A stretch of DNA of 64,000 bases from Acanthochromis polyacanthus (GCF_021347895.1 NC_067123.1:38117571-38181570), one strand, 5' to 3'. Positions 12,381-26,232 are shown, numbered from the stretch's first letter. A program made the numbers and translations. Notes: generated by a model from the sequence alone, not told the origin.

Positions 12381-12594
12381 TGTTTGCAAACGACAAATCA
12401 TGATAAAATTACACAAGTCACAAACTGTTTGTTGTCGGTGTTCCTTAAAATGTGTTTTGGTGAAGAAGACTCTCCTTCATCCACTTGATGAAAGATATAT
12501 GTGAGACATAATAGTAACGTTTGTGTCTTTGTCCTTGAAGATGCTTGTTTAATCAGTAAAGTGAAGCAGGGTTGAGGTCTCATTTTAAATGAGT

Positions 12595-13155
12595 GTTAAT
12601 TGAATTCAGTTGTTTTATTTTTATAGCGCCAATTCACAATATAGGTCATCTCAAGGTACCACGTGTAGTAAGGTGAGGACAGACATTTATGCTGAAAAAC
12701 CCAACAAAAGTTTCCCGTGGGTTTCCTTCAAGCATTCAACAGTGAGAAGAAAATAAAAACCTCCCTTCAAAGGGGAAGGACAGAAAACAAACACCGACAG
12801 ACCCAGACAGGGCAGACGTTTGCCTCGACTGTTTGGGGTAAGGGTAAAGAGGACTGAGAACAGAATAGTGGATAGAGAACAGACAACACATAAGAGAACT
12901 ATAAACACTTTAGAATTCAGTGAGGCCTGTAACTGCAGATCATAAATGTGTAGCTCCAGATCCAGAGATACTGCAGACAGAATAAAAGAAAGTACAGCAG
13001 AAAAAAGACAAAGTTCGTGACATGCAATGGTGGCTGAGATAAAGGAGGGGTGCTTAGTATATCATGGGAATTCAGCAATCAGGTCAGCCCTAACTATAAG
13101 CTTTAACAAATAAGAAACTTTTAAACATAATCCCTGAAGTAGAGGTGCTGATTCT
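12595..13155. mobile_element. Dispersed repeat (ATAGCGCCAATTCACA type)
   Basis: Phrases in order are TTATAGCGCCAATTCACAA, CTCAAGGTACC, AACAGTGAGAAG, CATGGGAATTCAGCA, and CAGCCCTAACTATAAGCTTT. They correspond to a very common teleost interspersed repeat I recognise but cannot name safely. The copy is decayed and without an open reading frame of note. Confidence 0.65.
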
Positions 13156-16100
13156 CCTCGCTGTCCTTGTGACCAGAGCCCATTTGACTCCCTATTTGTA
13201 GGTTCATCTGTGGCGTTTTGGCTCTTGTTCCATGGTGCACATTGTGGTGTTTTTCTTAGCTGGGATCCTATTTCAAATTCACCAGCGCTTTCAATCTCAT
13301 ACCATACTTGTACAATTTAGAAGCGACCACAGCGCGGCCACTCGTACTGTAATTGCCACCGTGGCCAGCTGTGTAAAGCGGCCGCTGATACTGAGACCTA
13401 CTGCAGCAACAAAGACGTTGGCAGCGTGGAGCAGCATGTGTGGCTTTAGCATTAGAAACATCTGCCACCGCCACTTGAGCGCTGCAGCTAACTGCAGCAC
13501 CCAGCGACACTCGGCTGTGCCGTTTGGACTGAATGCGGTGAGGACTGTCTGCTTGTATAAATGTTATTTTAATATATGGATGCAGGGTTGTGAGCCGCTC
13601 ATTAGAGTTGGCAAACACACACGCAGTAACTTCTACTCACTCGCACGCGCGTCTGTCTGCTCCGTTGTTTGTGGTTGTTTGTTTATTCACCATGGCAACC
13701 CCAGTGTCAGGAATGGCAAGTGGAATTAGCTGATTAAGCTAAAATGAAGTTCTCGTTTAAATGGTACCTCAGAGCCGGTCTCCCAGGAGTTGGCCAGCAG
13801 CTGGAAACCCACCGTCTGTTTGGCGCTGCGCTGCACTTGCTGCTCTTGCATTTAAGAGCAGATTAATTCAGACTGAGTGGTTGAAGGCACAATTATATTT
13901 AACATATATTTGAAAAAATTACACCTCTGTATTTAGATACAAAGTTGCTCACCTTTCTGTTGGATCGTTTCACGTAAATATATATATATTTTTTTTTGCA
14001 TATTTCCAGACAGCCACATACAGATAGACAGCAAAAAAGGCAAGACAGAAATGAGGAGAGAGATAGGCAGACATAAGATAACCACAACAGAGAGAAATGC
14101 AATCGAGGGAGACGGACAGAGTGAGTGAGAGATGGATTAGCATGTCAGAGACTCCCTACATAACATTACTCTTGTTAAGTGTGCAATAGCTCATCGATCA
14201 GGCTTCTACCGCCCGCATCCAGGGCTCTTCTCTCCATTTCCCTTCCCGTAATCCATAATATCATCTCAGGCCTCAACCGCCTGGCGTGCTGCACAGGCCA
14301 TCTATGGAAAAGTCTGAGCGGGAGCTGATCAATAGCCACAGAGCATGTGTAGCAGACGCAGGGAGAGAGTCAGTGCATTGTTGACATCCTTCTCCCTGTG
14401 CTCGTCCCACTCAGATAGATCAAGTATGGATCAGAAGGGTGAAAACTGGACTCCGTCTGTCACTTCTGCTCTCGGTGAATCTCTCTCCCCTCTGCCGCCT
14501 TCTGTCACAGTTTCCTCGTGTCTTCTGGTCCGTCTATGACACCGTATCTGTCTTTCTATCTGTCTCTTTGTCTCGCTCTCCGCCACGCTCGCCTCTCAGC
14601 GCCCTGCTCCGTTTATTGGGCCGTGTCATTGAGCCATGTGTGCCGTCCCTGTCAGCAAAACGGCTGGCAGACTGTCTTCATTTCCATGGTGAAGGATGCA
14701 AGGCCAGCGTGGCAGTCGTGAGAGCTATCGACTGGGATCCGTCAAAGCTATCCCTGTAGGAAAGCTGGTGCTGCCTGCTTTTCCTGGTCGGCAGCCATTC
14801 TGAGCTTGTGTCTTTGACTATGAAAATGGCGACACATAAGCAACGCGGGTGTGTTTTTGGTCATCTATCTTTTTTGTTTTTCACTTTTATCTATGACTCA
14901 AACACTGTCTCTTATGCTGCCGTTCTCTTCCTGTATCTGCCTCTGTCTTTCTGTCTCTCCCTCTTACTGTCTCTATTTCCCATAAGACACAGCCTCCTCA
15001 GTCTGGTCAGACGGGTCAAGCTGGCTGAAGGGAATCAGACAGTTGTTGATCCAATTAGAGATCCCCTCGAGCAGCATCAGAGCATAGCAGAATTCCAATA
15101 TAGTGCCGTCCTCTTTTTCCGTTTCTGTGTTCTCTTTAAACGGTAAAACGCCGAGATCCGTCCAGAGACTTTGCAAAGATGCTTAGCTCATGTTACTGCA
15201 AGCAGAGAACCTGAAGGAACCTCGAACCAAAGTTGTCACTGAGAAGTCGAAAGCTTCCTTTCACCAAAGCTTTTCAGACTGACATATTTTGGTACAAGTA
15301 GCTGAACAGTTCCCTCTGTTTGCCCTCTTTAGCACTTTGGACACTGTGAGAGCAAAGCAAGGCGAGCCCAGTTTGACTCCAAACCCTTGTGAGAGGCCTC
15401 TTTTGTAACTGTCTCGATGGTGAAAAGCTGGTTGTTTCGCTGAGGAAAACCTTTCACCCAACCCCTCCGCAACTCGGGGAACATTCCTGAATTGATTTCG
15501 CCATTCAGTCCAAACAGATGTACAGTCCGATTCAGAGCAGCAAATGAACGTACGACGACGTGCTAAAAACTGATGTGTTGTAGTACAGATTTGCATTCAT
15601 GGAACAAGGTGTTTTTCAGCTGCTTTGCAAGAGCAAGCAAGCTCTCTCTGTCTACAGATACCAAAGAGTGACGGAGCTGCTCTTGTTTGCAGCCAAAGGG
15701 TTGATTCTGACCAGATGCCGGCCCATAAGAAATAACTGTAACAGCAATAATTACTTATGCGCACAACATTAATAAGTGAAACTTGCAACAAGCTTCAGTT
15801 TAAATTGCTGTTGTAATTGCACTGTCTTGTACAGAAGTACATCTGCATACACTTATTGGTTCATTTTGCTGTGTGGTAATGTGTCTATTGATGAGCAGAA
15901 AGCCGTGACTATCTCTGCAGAGCCAAATGCACAGCGAGGAGTGTGATTGAACCGGGGCTGTGATCAAATGAGGCTAGCGGCACAAGGAATCTCGCTCTCA
16001 CTAAATTGTCTGGTGCCGTTTCTCCTTTGTGTGCGCACGTGTGCGTTTTGTCATGGCGTGCGTGCTCCAAAGCAGGCGTGCGTGTGCGTACATCTGCAGT

Positions 16101-16472
16101 CACCCCTTGTTAACGTGTTTACCAGTTCCTACGGCAACCCACATAAAAAAACAATTAGGGGTTCCCATGGAGCACCTTGTTAGCAGCAGTTGTTGACCTC
16201 TGACCAAAAGTACTTCATGTCTTTTTCCCATGATTTAGGATCATTAAAGGGTAGCAAATTGCTTCATAGCTGCTTTTTTATATATTTTTTTAAGTAGCCC
16301 CCCTGCAACGCAGAATCTGGAGCCAGTGTTTTGTTCTCGGAGCCTGTGACCTAAAGACGCAACATCAGCAAGCTAGTATGTACAGTCAGTGGCCTAGTTT
16401 ATTCTGAGCTCCGCCAGTGATGACGGTGTGTGGTGAGAGGTCTGAGAAGGGTTTTTAGGCTGGCAGGAGCTT

Positions 16473-16548
16473 GTGTTGTGTGTGTGTGTGGGTATTTCTG
16501 ACTCTAAGGGCAGAAGGAAGGTGTGTGTGTGTGTGTGTGTGTGTGTGT
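16473..16548 (+). repeat. Two (GT)n runs
   Basis: GT runs at about 16473-16491 and 16521-16548 are separated by about 30 bases of unique sequence. Confidence 0.92.
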
Positions 16549-18756
16549 CAGGGCTACAGAGGGGTGAGTGTGTTCACAGGGTGGGTGGGGTGGCGTGAGG
16601 CTGTTGATCTTGGGCTTGAGTCTTAAACAAATTGGCTAGTTCGCTGTGGGAACTGGGGATGTAGTCACAGGGGGAACGTCAGCGTGCTCTGTGTCAGATT
16701 CTCCAAATTTCTCCAATAGCTAATTATCTCCCAGAGTGCCAGAGGAGAGGTTTGGAAGAGCTTTTGTTGTTTTTCTTCTGTAGCGTCTCCTTCTCTTTCA
16801 CTTTCCCTTCCCGGCTGCATTCTCCTGGGCTGACTCTGAAAAAACTTTGGTCCCATAGCAGACCCTAAAGGCACGTAAACACTCTCAAGTTTAGTTTTTT
16901 TTTTCTGTGTCTTGTTTGCATGTGTTTGGCCTCGTAGTATCCCTTCAGCCACATAAACACACACTCACACAGACAGTTTGGTAGCTCCTTTTTTCTCATT
17001 TGCATCTCAGACTGTAACTAACATATAATTATCTCCGATATCCGGCAGCAGTTACCGGATTGATGTGAGGAAATTAAATGAATGAAGAAGTCACCTAGTT
17101 AGCTCATTTAGTGCCAAAGTCGTCATCTGGAAAACTCCCTTGTCAGGAGTTCACTCCACTTGAGGTTGCTTCATTGCTGTCACTGTCTTGTCAATCCTGA
17201 CAGCATCTCTTTCTCCTCCTGTCTTGTAATGCTGCGTTATTATCAAGGCCCGAGAACCCCCCCAACATCTGGGAGCTGAGATTGAAGCATCAACAATTCT
17301 CTCGCTGGGTGTCATCTGTGGCACGGCGTGATGAAAGGTCCCGTTGCTCGGCCTCCTGCAGACAGCGCCGTCATTGGCCTGTGTCGTCACAGAGCGGCCG
17401 TGTCACGAGCTGCCAGGCCTGTAATGTGAACGCGATGACAGGAGAGCCGTCAGGTCCCTCTTAAGCCACCAGGTGCAGGGCAGCAGCGCTTCAGTGTTTG
17501 GACAAGCCTGCTGGCTGGCTGCGTACTGCACTATAGCTGAACTGTACAACTCTCCCAGGGAGCGAGTGTTTGATCCCGCTATGGGTTCACACTGTACTCC
17601 CCGGTCAGCCGTTTCCCTTATCTCATCCGCTGACGTCCTTTTTTTAGTTTCTTGTTTGTTGCTCCCGTGTTTCTACTACTTCATACAGCTGTCTCCCTCC
17701 AGCTCTCTCATCTCCTCGGTCTGCTTCTTCAGAGATTTGGATCTCGCTGACTGAAAAGGGGACGAACGCTGGAAAGACCCCCAGATCTCCAGCCAACAGA
17801 GCCACCCATTTCTCATGCTTTTTTTTTCTTCTTTCCTCGAGACTGTTTGTCTTCAGATTTTTTTCTCTCTCTCTCTCTCTCTACACTCTCTCATCAGGAG
17901 AGTCCTCCACCTGAATCGTTTTTGTCTTTTTCGGTGCTCACCTGCAGCCCGAGCGTGAGAAAGTGCCCTTTGAGAAGTTATCTTTACTCCACCGTAGGTC
18001 ATCACAACACTTTCATCGACCTTTTATTGGTGATTATGCATACAAAAGGCTGTTGATACAGAGATAGCTCAGATGAGGTCACACCGTAGAGGGCTTTTTT
18101 TTCATGTTTTAATTGGTTTAATAACGGTTATTTCATGTCACACTTTGCTGCTGTTGCTGCTGCTGATTCCAGACACTTTCCAGCTCTGAAGTGAGGCCAT
18201 GTGTCAGTACTCTGTAACTTTTGTCAGAGATGGTTAGACTGCCCCAAGTGTTTGCACCAAGAACAGCACATTTATTATCTATAGCCTTTGCTCAACAACA
18301 CAACCCAGTGAGATGCTTACATTGATGGTTGCTAAGTGGAAAAAGACATAAAATTTCAAATAAAAGAGGAGATGGCTGTAATAGTAAAACACGAAGGGAT
18401 TGTGCGTCAGGAACGGGAACGCCTTCTAGAAATAAGCTTTGGCTGACAGAGCGGCCCTGCATTACCATCTCAGAGGTATTTACAAGAGCGATTACTGTGA
18501 TTATTATTTCAACAATACCCTGCAATGCTCTTTCATGGGCTGCCAGCCTGGGCGAGGATGGGGAGGGCTTGCCAACATCGGCGGTCTGGGAATTTGTCTA
18601 GGAGCTCCATAGGACGGCGGAGAGGAGGCAGGGAGGGGGATGTGGTGGTGGAAGAGGAGAAAAGAGACGCAGTTCAAAAGGGCTTCTGTCTTTCTGAAGG
18701 GTCACACGATGCAGGCCCTCCTAACATGATTTTGTCCTTTCTCTCCCTCTCTGCAG

Positions 18757-18863
18757 CTCCCACGGAGCCTTTGCTGTGCAAATTTGCCGACGGAGGGCAA
18801 AAGAAACGCCAAAGCCAGAGCAAGTACCCTCAGAACGGGAGGCCGTGGCACAGAGAAGGCGAG
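18757..18863 (+). CDS. rbms3: rbms3 exon A: post-RRM linker segment
   Basis: A 107-bp internal exon. The first two bases complete a codon begun in the previous exon, probably Ala; 35 full codons follow, starting [18 protein letters not shown] and ending in GRPWHREGE. The acceptor is a strong pyrimidine tract with CTGCAG; the donor is GAG|GTAAGA and leaves phase 0. In the RBMS (MSSP/Scr) family this segment directly follows RRM2 of a cytoplasmic and nuclear single-strand RNA/DNA-binding protein. It is basic and lysine/arginine/glutamine-rich. Wording matches RBMS3 with a few substitutions. RBMS1 and RBMS2 share the [10 protein letters not shown] block, so paralogue choice rests mainly on exons C to F. 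Confidence 0.96.
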
Positions 18864-20298
18864 GTAAGATGCTACAGCGCTGCAGATGAATGCAGGTCCA
18901 GTTTACTCGCTCACCCATGACTGGAAAACATCTTCCACAGGCTGCTGACTCAGTGCAGCACCAATGAGTGTTGTAGTGTAAATCTCAGCTCACACCACAT
19001 CTCTAGAATTTTTTTTTTTAATAATTCTGCATTTCCTCATGAAATGACACTCCTCACAGCCCGCCATTTCTAGGTTTGCTCACGAAGCTCACACATTTAA
19101 GGTGCCAGATATAAATTAACTAAATCACATGACATAAATTATGTAGCATAAAAAACAGCATGAAAACTCTCTATTAGTTTTATTCACGTAAAGTAATTTT
19201 TGAGCAGTTGTCAGCTTAGAGCCATGTTTCCCTAATATTTGGTAGGCATTTTAAAATATAACATTAGAAAAAGGAAAAGGAAAAACTTAATAACTTTGTT
19301 CACATTTTTATGCGTCTGTATAAAGTAAAATCTCATATTTATGTCATGTAACAACCGCTATGTCTCCATCACCACTGAGCAAATAAGCCACCAGAATTAA
19401 CCATTAAACTTCACATATTTAGATTTATTTTTATGCTGCTTATAATAACCTGTATTTTGTTTTACCTCATCAAGAAGATTTACCAAAATCCACGTATAAA
19501 AAAGAACAACAATGAAGAATAATAAACCATAAAAAGAACAGTTAATAGACAAGAAATGCATTGTCTTTACAAAAGCTGCTTCTCAGATGAGCTGGCATAA
19601 TAGCACCTTTAGCTTTTGCATTTAAACTAACTGTAATAATTTTCACTGCAGCAGCATTTCTTTGTCATCCAGCTTTGTACTTCAGTGATTGGTTTTTTTT
19701 AGATAATCACAAATTAAGGAAAAAAAAAAACACTGCTTGCTGACATGAATACAGCAACTATTTGACAAGAACTATGAGACGAAATTCGAACAAATTATGT
19801 CCGTTAACTCAGTTAAACTCTTTCCATTCCAGCACGATGACGTTGTGAACAAGGCGTTTACCTCTGAGGTAATTTTATTTCTAAGAACAGACCCCACCCT
19901 GTTCACAAGGCCCTGAGAGACGTCGGCTACAACATCTGGCGTTATGTAAACCGTTACTGCCTGACATTTGTATTTACTCTAAGGTATAGAGCTGCTGAAA
20001 AAAAAACCCAAAACAACAGAAAAATGCCCCAGATATCGATCAAACAGCCACTGGATGTATATGAGCTGTCATGTAAATTGCATCTCAAGCCAAATGCCTC
20101 ACTGAACACGTATATTTCCGCCATACATCACAATGCCGGGAAACCTGAAATTGGATGCAGCGTGGTAACATGGGGAAACAAGGTTAGAGTCTCTTCATGG
20201 GCTACCAGACGGCTATACTGGGAAGGACGCGCAGAGGAGACGGGTGGAGGAGGGCTTCAGACCAGACTGTATAGAAGAGGGAAGAATACACGCCAACA

Positions 20299-20327
20299 AC
20301 ACACACACACACACACACACACACACA
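20299..20327. repeat. (CA)n microsatellite
   Basis: A pure CA run of about 14 units in intron A-B. Confidence 0.96.
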
Positions 20328-22599
20328 TTCACAGAGGCTGACAGTTGTGCTGAAACGGCAACGTAGTGGAAACCAGGAGACGTGGAATGTTTGTCCTTCA
20401 GAAAACACACCTTCCTTCTGCGTGTGTGTGTGTTTAGAAGGAGGAGGTGGAGTACTACATTAACTCTGTGTGTGTGTCTGTCCGTCACATGTTCAGCAGC
20501 CCTAACACACATGAACCAGTGAGGTGTGTTTAACCTAAATCACATTGCTACATCCCCTCACAGGCCTGCACACTGACAGGGTCGGCTCAGTTGACTTAAG
20601 GTACAGCAAGATGACTGAATGTATGAGTGAAGGAGCCAAAATAAGGAAACACCCCTTTAAATATATTTATATTTATTTATATTCTATGTCTCAGATACAG
20701 CACAAACAGCATAGTTAACCTAAACTTTGCATGTTAAAATATGTTTACTACAAATATGCTTGTACCTTGTCGCAGTGCTGTTAAAACATGTTGTTAACTT
20801 TTTCTTAAAGGTGCTATTGCAGGAAAAATTCCCCACAAATATCCGGAGTGGTGAACAGTTTGCAGATATTGTGTATTCAGTATACAATGCAGCAGGCACA
20901 CTTACTGTGGAATCAGACAGAATCTGATTAATTTGCATGATGCAAGTGAAAGCAAAGGAGTTTATGTGAGGCAAAACTGCACAATATATGAGTGTAGTTT
21001 CAGTATAGTGATGTGCAACAGTCATGTCACAGGAAGTGCAATGTGAATTAACGCAAATTAACTTAAACACGCCATGCTTCAGCTTTATTTGGTTCCCATC
21101 TTCGAGACTAATCTATTCCGATTTTAGGATCAATGGATGCACCATTACAGTTTGTTGTCATGCACGCTCCACATGCACAGCAAACTGACAGAGAAACACT
21201 AAAAAAATAGATCTAGTTGCAGAAAACAAACACGATGTCAGCTATATGTAAATATCACAGCTGCAGAAAGAGATGACATCGACTAAACGCAGCGTCTTCC
21301 AGTTGTTGCCGCTACAAGATGCAACGCAATTAATTTGTTTGACCATTTAAATCAGCACCGCGAGTCTTTGTATGAAGAGCCGGATGTGAATGGCATCCAG
21401 AGCAAAAGTAAAATGTTTTGCAGTTTTTGTTTCTATTAAGTATTAGAATCATGTGAAGAATTCAAACATCTAATAACCGCAAAAGCTGCCAGGAAGCAAA
21501 ACCAGAGAGAAAGGCTGCAAAAAATTACTGACTGACTGAAGACAAATAACTTAGCTAAAATGTAATGAACTATTTTGATACAGCATCCTTAAATCCAGAG
21601 TGTGAACTACACAGGAGGTCTGGTTCCTCTTAACAGACCGTGAGCTCCCCTGGAAATATGGTTTGGGAATTTTTGGAGAGTTGCTAAAATATGGACAATA
21701 TGTTGACTGTTTGTTTTTGCCACATGTTTCTATTTTTCTGCATTTTTCTGTTTATGTCATCGTAGCTGATGTGTACAACAAGGCTAGCATTGGTGTAAAA
21801 TTCAACATGTCAGTTTATCACTGATTCACATTCGTAAAACACCGACATGCATGTTCTTCCTGCTCTCATCGCAGTGTCACAATAGAATCCTTTTTTTTCT
21901 TTTTGCATATTTTCTGTATGCACAGCAGGCAGCAGCAGCTTCTTTTCATCTCTTCTCTCGCTGTTAATATGTCAGTTCTTTTGTATATCGCAAAAACAGA
22001 CTACATCAGAAAATCAGAGGATATAGGTAGATTCTAATGAATGGTATCTATTCATGTAGCTAATACCACATAGCATGTATTTGTACATGGATGTAGGTCT
22101 GTATTTTGTCTTTCATCATTGTTTAAGTAGATTTTCTGCAAACGTCATCTTTTAAAATGGTATTGGTTAATGAAGTAAAACAATATGGCAAAATAGTTAA
22201 GCAACAGTTCAGGCTGACGTTAGCTTTCCAGGGTAATTGAGCTTTAATAATGTCGGATTTGCTTTATAGAACCGAAAACACCGGACAGGACTAACTGTAC
22301 TGAACCTGGATATTGGTTAAACGTGCCTCATGGCATCAGGACTGAGAGTCTGACCTTTAACTGCCTGAGTTCATGCAGTTTGTGTGAATGTTGCTCAGCC
22401 TGAGTCAGTGTGCTGGTATTCATTTATTTGGATGTGTGTGAAGTTAAGTGTTGTTGCTTAGCTGTCATTGAGAGATCCTTTCTAAGATTCTGGGGATTTT
22501 TTTAGCTTCTAAATTCCACAGGGCAATGTTTGTCTACAGAGATTCATTTTAGCATGAAGTTGAAATTCAGGCTGAGGGTGGAGCTGAGGCTGAAGAATA

Positions 22600-22948
22600 T
22601 CCATCCATCCTCTATACACCGCTTTATCCTCACTAGGGTCGTGGGGGGTGCTGGAGCCTATCCCAGCTGACTCGGGTGAAGGCAGGGGACACCCTGGACA
22701 GGTCACCAGTCTGTCACAGGGCTACATATACAGACACATAATCACACTCACATTCACACCTACGGGCAATTTAGAGTAACCAATTAACCTCAGCATGTTT
22801 TTGGACTGTGGGAGGAAGCCGGAGTACCCGGAGAAAACCCACGCATGCACAGGGAGAACATGCAAACTCCATGCAGAAAGATCCATTCGGATCGGGGATC
22901 TTCTTGCTGCCAGGCGAAAGTGCTAACCACTAGGCCACTGTGCAGCCC
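22600..22948 (-). mobile_element. tRNA-derived SINE, minus orientation, A box intact
   Basis: Same family as 8540-8882, nearly identical through the body and the GGATGGATGG tail. On the minus strand the head begins GGGCTGCACAGTGGCC and carries an A box, TGGCCTAGTGGTTAGCAC. The B box has been lost and replaced by sequence around CCATTCGGATCGGGG (22883-22897). It is therefore broken in the opposite half of its promoter from the first copy. Confidence 0.85.
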
Positions 22949-23716
22949 AGCTGAATATGCTTCTTCTTATTGTTTTCAAACTGACTCTCAGATTTGAAAT
23001 GATTTATTTACAAGAAAAAAAAAGATTTTGGCAGTAAGTTATCTTGTATTGTCTCTGAGCTCTGAGTGTTAGAATCTTAGGTGTCCATCTTATCCAAGTT
23101 AAAACCAGCTGAAGAGGAAATAAAGAGCTGCAGAGTGAGGTGGTTTAAGGTGAGATTTAGTGCTTGGGGAACATTGTCAGGAGAGTTAAAGAACTCTTTT
23201 ACTGATGGTTTTAACACACAGTCTGATCTTGTCCAGATATTGACATCTGAATGGAAGCTTTCGCATTCACATCTGGTATATATAAGCTGTTTTATTCTAT
23301 ACTTTTGCCTCCAGTGTCATCAGATCTCAATATAAAAACGTAGTAGGTAGAGTTCAGGTCATGGAAAGTGATATTGCTGTGTGGGCTCAGAGTTAGGTGA
23401 CCCTTTTTCTTTTCTTTATTTCTTAAGATTGCACTTCATCTGTACAGATTGCGTTCACACCTGGCACACATCTGGCCTCGGTGCAGATCAGATCACCTCC
23501 AGATACGATTCCTGCATGAATTTACGCTTAGAAAGTCGATACAAAGGCCCGTGTGTGTGTTTGTGTGTGTTGCACCCATTGATCAACCGAGGGCAGTGGA
23601 GATGGGAGATAGGCATCATATGTTAGTCTGTTTATCAGAGCTGAGGCCATTCCTCACCTCGCTCTCTGTGGCAGGCAGATGAAGGGGAGCAGCAGCCCAC
23701 ACCATCCATTACTCCC

Positions 23717-23719
<3 letters not shown>

Positions 23720-23747
<28 letters not shown>
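23720..23747. repeat. (CT)n microsatellite
   Basis: A pure CT run within a wider pyrimidine-rich stretch (23700-23900) that leaves open but low-complexity frames. Confidence 0.95.
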
Positions 23748-24430
23748 GTCAGTATATCTCACTCTGCTGGTATCTTTTGCTTTCCTTCACTCTTTCCTCC
23801 TCTCTCTTGTCTTTAAGTGCTCTCTCTCTCTCTCCCTCTCCTCCTCACAGTCTCTTCCACTTTGTCTCTCTCTCTGTCTCTTCCTCTCCTGCGTTTGAAG
23901 TCTTCCCAGATCTCAGAGCAACATATGGAGAGAGAAAGAGCAAGTGACTCACTGAGACTAAGGGAGAGAGCGAGAGAGGAGAACACATTGCATGATCAGT
24001 CAGGAGTTACAAGGGGTTGCGTGCTGCAGGGTGGCTGCTGGTGGAGGATTGAGAAATATAAGACAGATTTTCTTGTAAACTACCCAAAGTGTGAGTCTAG
24101 AAAGTGCTGTCTGTCGCTGTCTCATGCTGACAAACATATTAGTCACTGCGGGTTTTTGGTTTTTTTTTTTATTCCTTCTTTCCCTCCGCCACGCACACAT
24201 TCAAGCAGCGCCGTGGGTGCTCGTTTCTTTTCTCTTTCTCCTCTCTTTCTTTTTCTGTCCTTTCCCTCCCTCTCTTTTCACTTCCTCAGTCTCTTTCAGC
24301 AACACACACTCCTACACGCACAAAAAAAAACTTTCAAAGTCACACTTTTCAAGCACCTACTCTAGGGGAATGAGTGTAGATGAAAAAAACATCCGGCTTT
24401 CCACTCTGTGTGAAAGCCTGACAGATGTCC

Positions 24431-24465
24431 GTGCGTGTGTGTGTGTGTGTGTGTGTTTGTGTGTG
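24431..24465 (+). repeat. (GT)n microsatellite
   Basis: An interrupted GT run of about 17 units in intron A-B. Confidence 0.94.
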
Positions 24466-25830
24466 GTCACAAGGCAGAAGAAAAAATAGAGAGCAAATCT
24501 GAAGGCGAAAACACAAGGCGTGGGTCAGTGTGTGTCCCTGTGTGTTTGTGTGGCACAGAGATGACAGCAGCTCTTGTGTATGATTTTTCCTGTATAAGAG
24601 CAGAACAGCAGGTGTCCTCACACTCGCTAATGTCGGCTGCCCTCACCCTTTTTACGAACTGTGCTAAACCCAATTATGCATTTCCACACATATCCTCGCA
24701 CTTTCTGTAGAGGAAGCTGCCTTATCGCCGTATAAAATGCATTTACATTTGCACTAAGACTACATTAGTAGGACAAAATTCATTTTATAAACCTAACAGC
24801 AAAGCGGAAAAGATATTAATGCAAAATAATTCTTCACAACTTGCTGAACTTGAATTAATGCTTGAGTGTAAAAAGGAGCTCCACATCTTTTACATACATT
24901 TGGATATAGCTGTCACTGCCACATTATGCTATAGTAGAATATTTTTACACTTAAAAATTCAGAGTCTCCTTCAGTAAAACGTCTGTTCAATCATTGTGTA
25001 TGTATATTTTTTTTTACATTAGCTGAGAAAACATGCCAAATGAATATAAATAGCTCTTCCACCTTTGGTAGTCAGGTCTGTTTGTGGCAGCTTCCATCAA
25101 GACAAAGCTTTGTTCACAGGCTCTGTACAGTATTAAAGTCAAGGGGTTTTTTTTTCTTCTCCCAGTCTTGGATCAAGCTCAGACACATACACAGTCTGCC
25201 TGTGTCTTTTCCTCCCCCCCCCCCTCAGTGTGACAGAGCCAAAAGCCGGCTGCATCGGTAATCAGTCACTGGCTATGCGGGGTCCTCGGTCAGGAGCTTC
25301 TCTGCTGTGGAATTCATCAGCACATGGAACCAAGGGCAGCACTTAGGGGAGTTATCAGCCTCACCAGACAGCTGGCCATGTCTGCCACCGCTATTAGCAT
25401 GCTTGTGAACACACACTCGGGCACACAAACACGCTGACAGGCATGCAGCGAGACTCCTCTTGATCTCGCATTTTGTGTAAAGAGAGCGTATGTAAATGCA
25501 TAAACGGAGACCTCTGCGCATATGGATTCACCACAGAAACATTCACATTCACTGGAGGAAGATACACAAAGTAGGAAATAATTTAATGCCACAGTATGTT
25601 CTTCGGGCTTTCACGGCTTTACGTAAAATGTCGCAGAGGGTCTTTTGGAAGCAGTCGTGCAAATGCTGAACCGCACGCACCTACGTCCACACATGCAGCT
25701 AGCGGCTTGTTCGTTCGGTGGAGATTCTCTGTTTTTGCTCGCTCTCGAGGGTTTGGTCCAGGCTCACTGATCCCCCTGCTCCTCTGATCCACTGTTCCCT
25801 TAACTGTAGCTCAGTGCAGGTAGCCCTCTG

Positions 25831-26047
25831 GAGGAACAAGGGCAAAAGAGGTACAGAGGGACGGGAGGGGGGTAGATTAAGAGATGAGGAGAGTGAGGGA
25901 TGAGAGGAGGAAAGGTAAGGAGAGAGAGGAGAACACAAGATTCTGAAGAAGGAGAGGAGGAGGGAGGGTAAGCAAAGTGAGGGAAAGGAAGGGCAAGAAA
26001 AGAGTGTGTGTGTAGTGTGTGTGTGTGTAGTGTGTGCATGTGTGTAT
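25831..26047 (+). repeat. Purine-rich tract followed by GT runs
   Basis: Roughly 175 bases of almost only A and G (GGGAGGGGGG, GAGAGAGAGGAG, GGAGAGGAGGAGGGAGGG), then GTGTGTAGTGTG units to 26047. Such tracts can form triplex DNA and act as purine-rich splicing enhancers, but no splice sites are visible close by. Confidence 0.85.
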
Positions 26048-26185
26048 GCTGATGAAATCTGCCATCCTCAGCAGCCTCCCGTTAAAAGAAATCGGATTAG
26101 CTCTCCTCCGGGAGAGAACCTTCAGGAATGCAGATGAAGGATTGCGGCGCACAGGTTTCTCTCCTGGACTCTAAGAGGGCCTCAT

Positions 26186-26232
26186 GCACGCACACACACA
26201 TGCACACACGCGCACACACACACACACACACA
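26186..26232. repeat. Interrupted (CA)n microsatellite
   Basis: CA units interrupted by ATG and CGCG steps. Confidence 0.94.

Larger units (their letters stand above)
1..18756 (+). other. rbms3: rbms3 intron upstream of exon A (5' end outside window)
   Basis: This is intron sequence running up to the acceptor of exon A; the donor lies left of the window. I looked for the RRM-encoding exons that precede exon A in the family (RNP1/RNP2 motifs) and saw none, so they lie further upstream. Contents from left to right: a (TA)n/T tract at 288-358, a dispersed repeat at 532-1069, microsatellites near 3303-3486 and 7022-7054, a SINE tail at 4298-4339, an imperfect palindrome at 5267-5362, a G-rich tract at 5949-6013, repeats at 8245-8882, a long (GT)n at 10124-10210, a SINE at 10933-11209, repeats at 11898-12380 and 12595-13155, and (GT)n at 16473-16548. 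The intervals 1070-3300, 13156-16470 and 16550-18756 show only ordinary mixed-composition intron with short CT- and GT-rich patches. Confidence 0.85.

Noticed and set aside
23817..24365. 182-codon + frame
   Set aside because: It is Ser/Leu/Phe low-complexity sequence from CT-rich DNA, with no splice-site or family support.
25210..25262. C-rich acceptor (CCCCCCCTCAG) followed by GTAATC, a possible 29-nt exon
   Set aside because: The donor is weak, 29 nt would shift the frame, and there is no branch or enhancer context comparable to 61156-61260.
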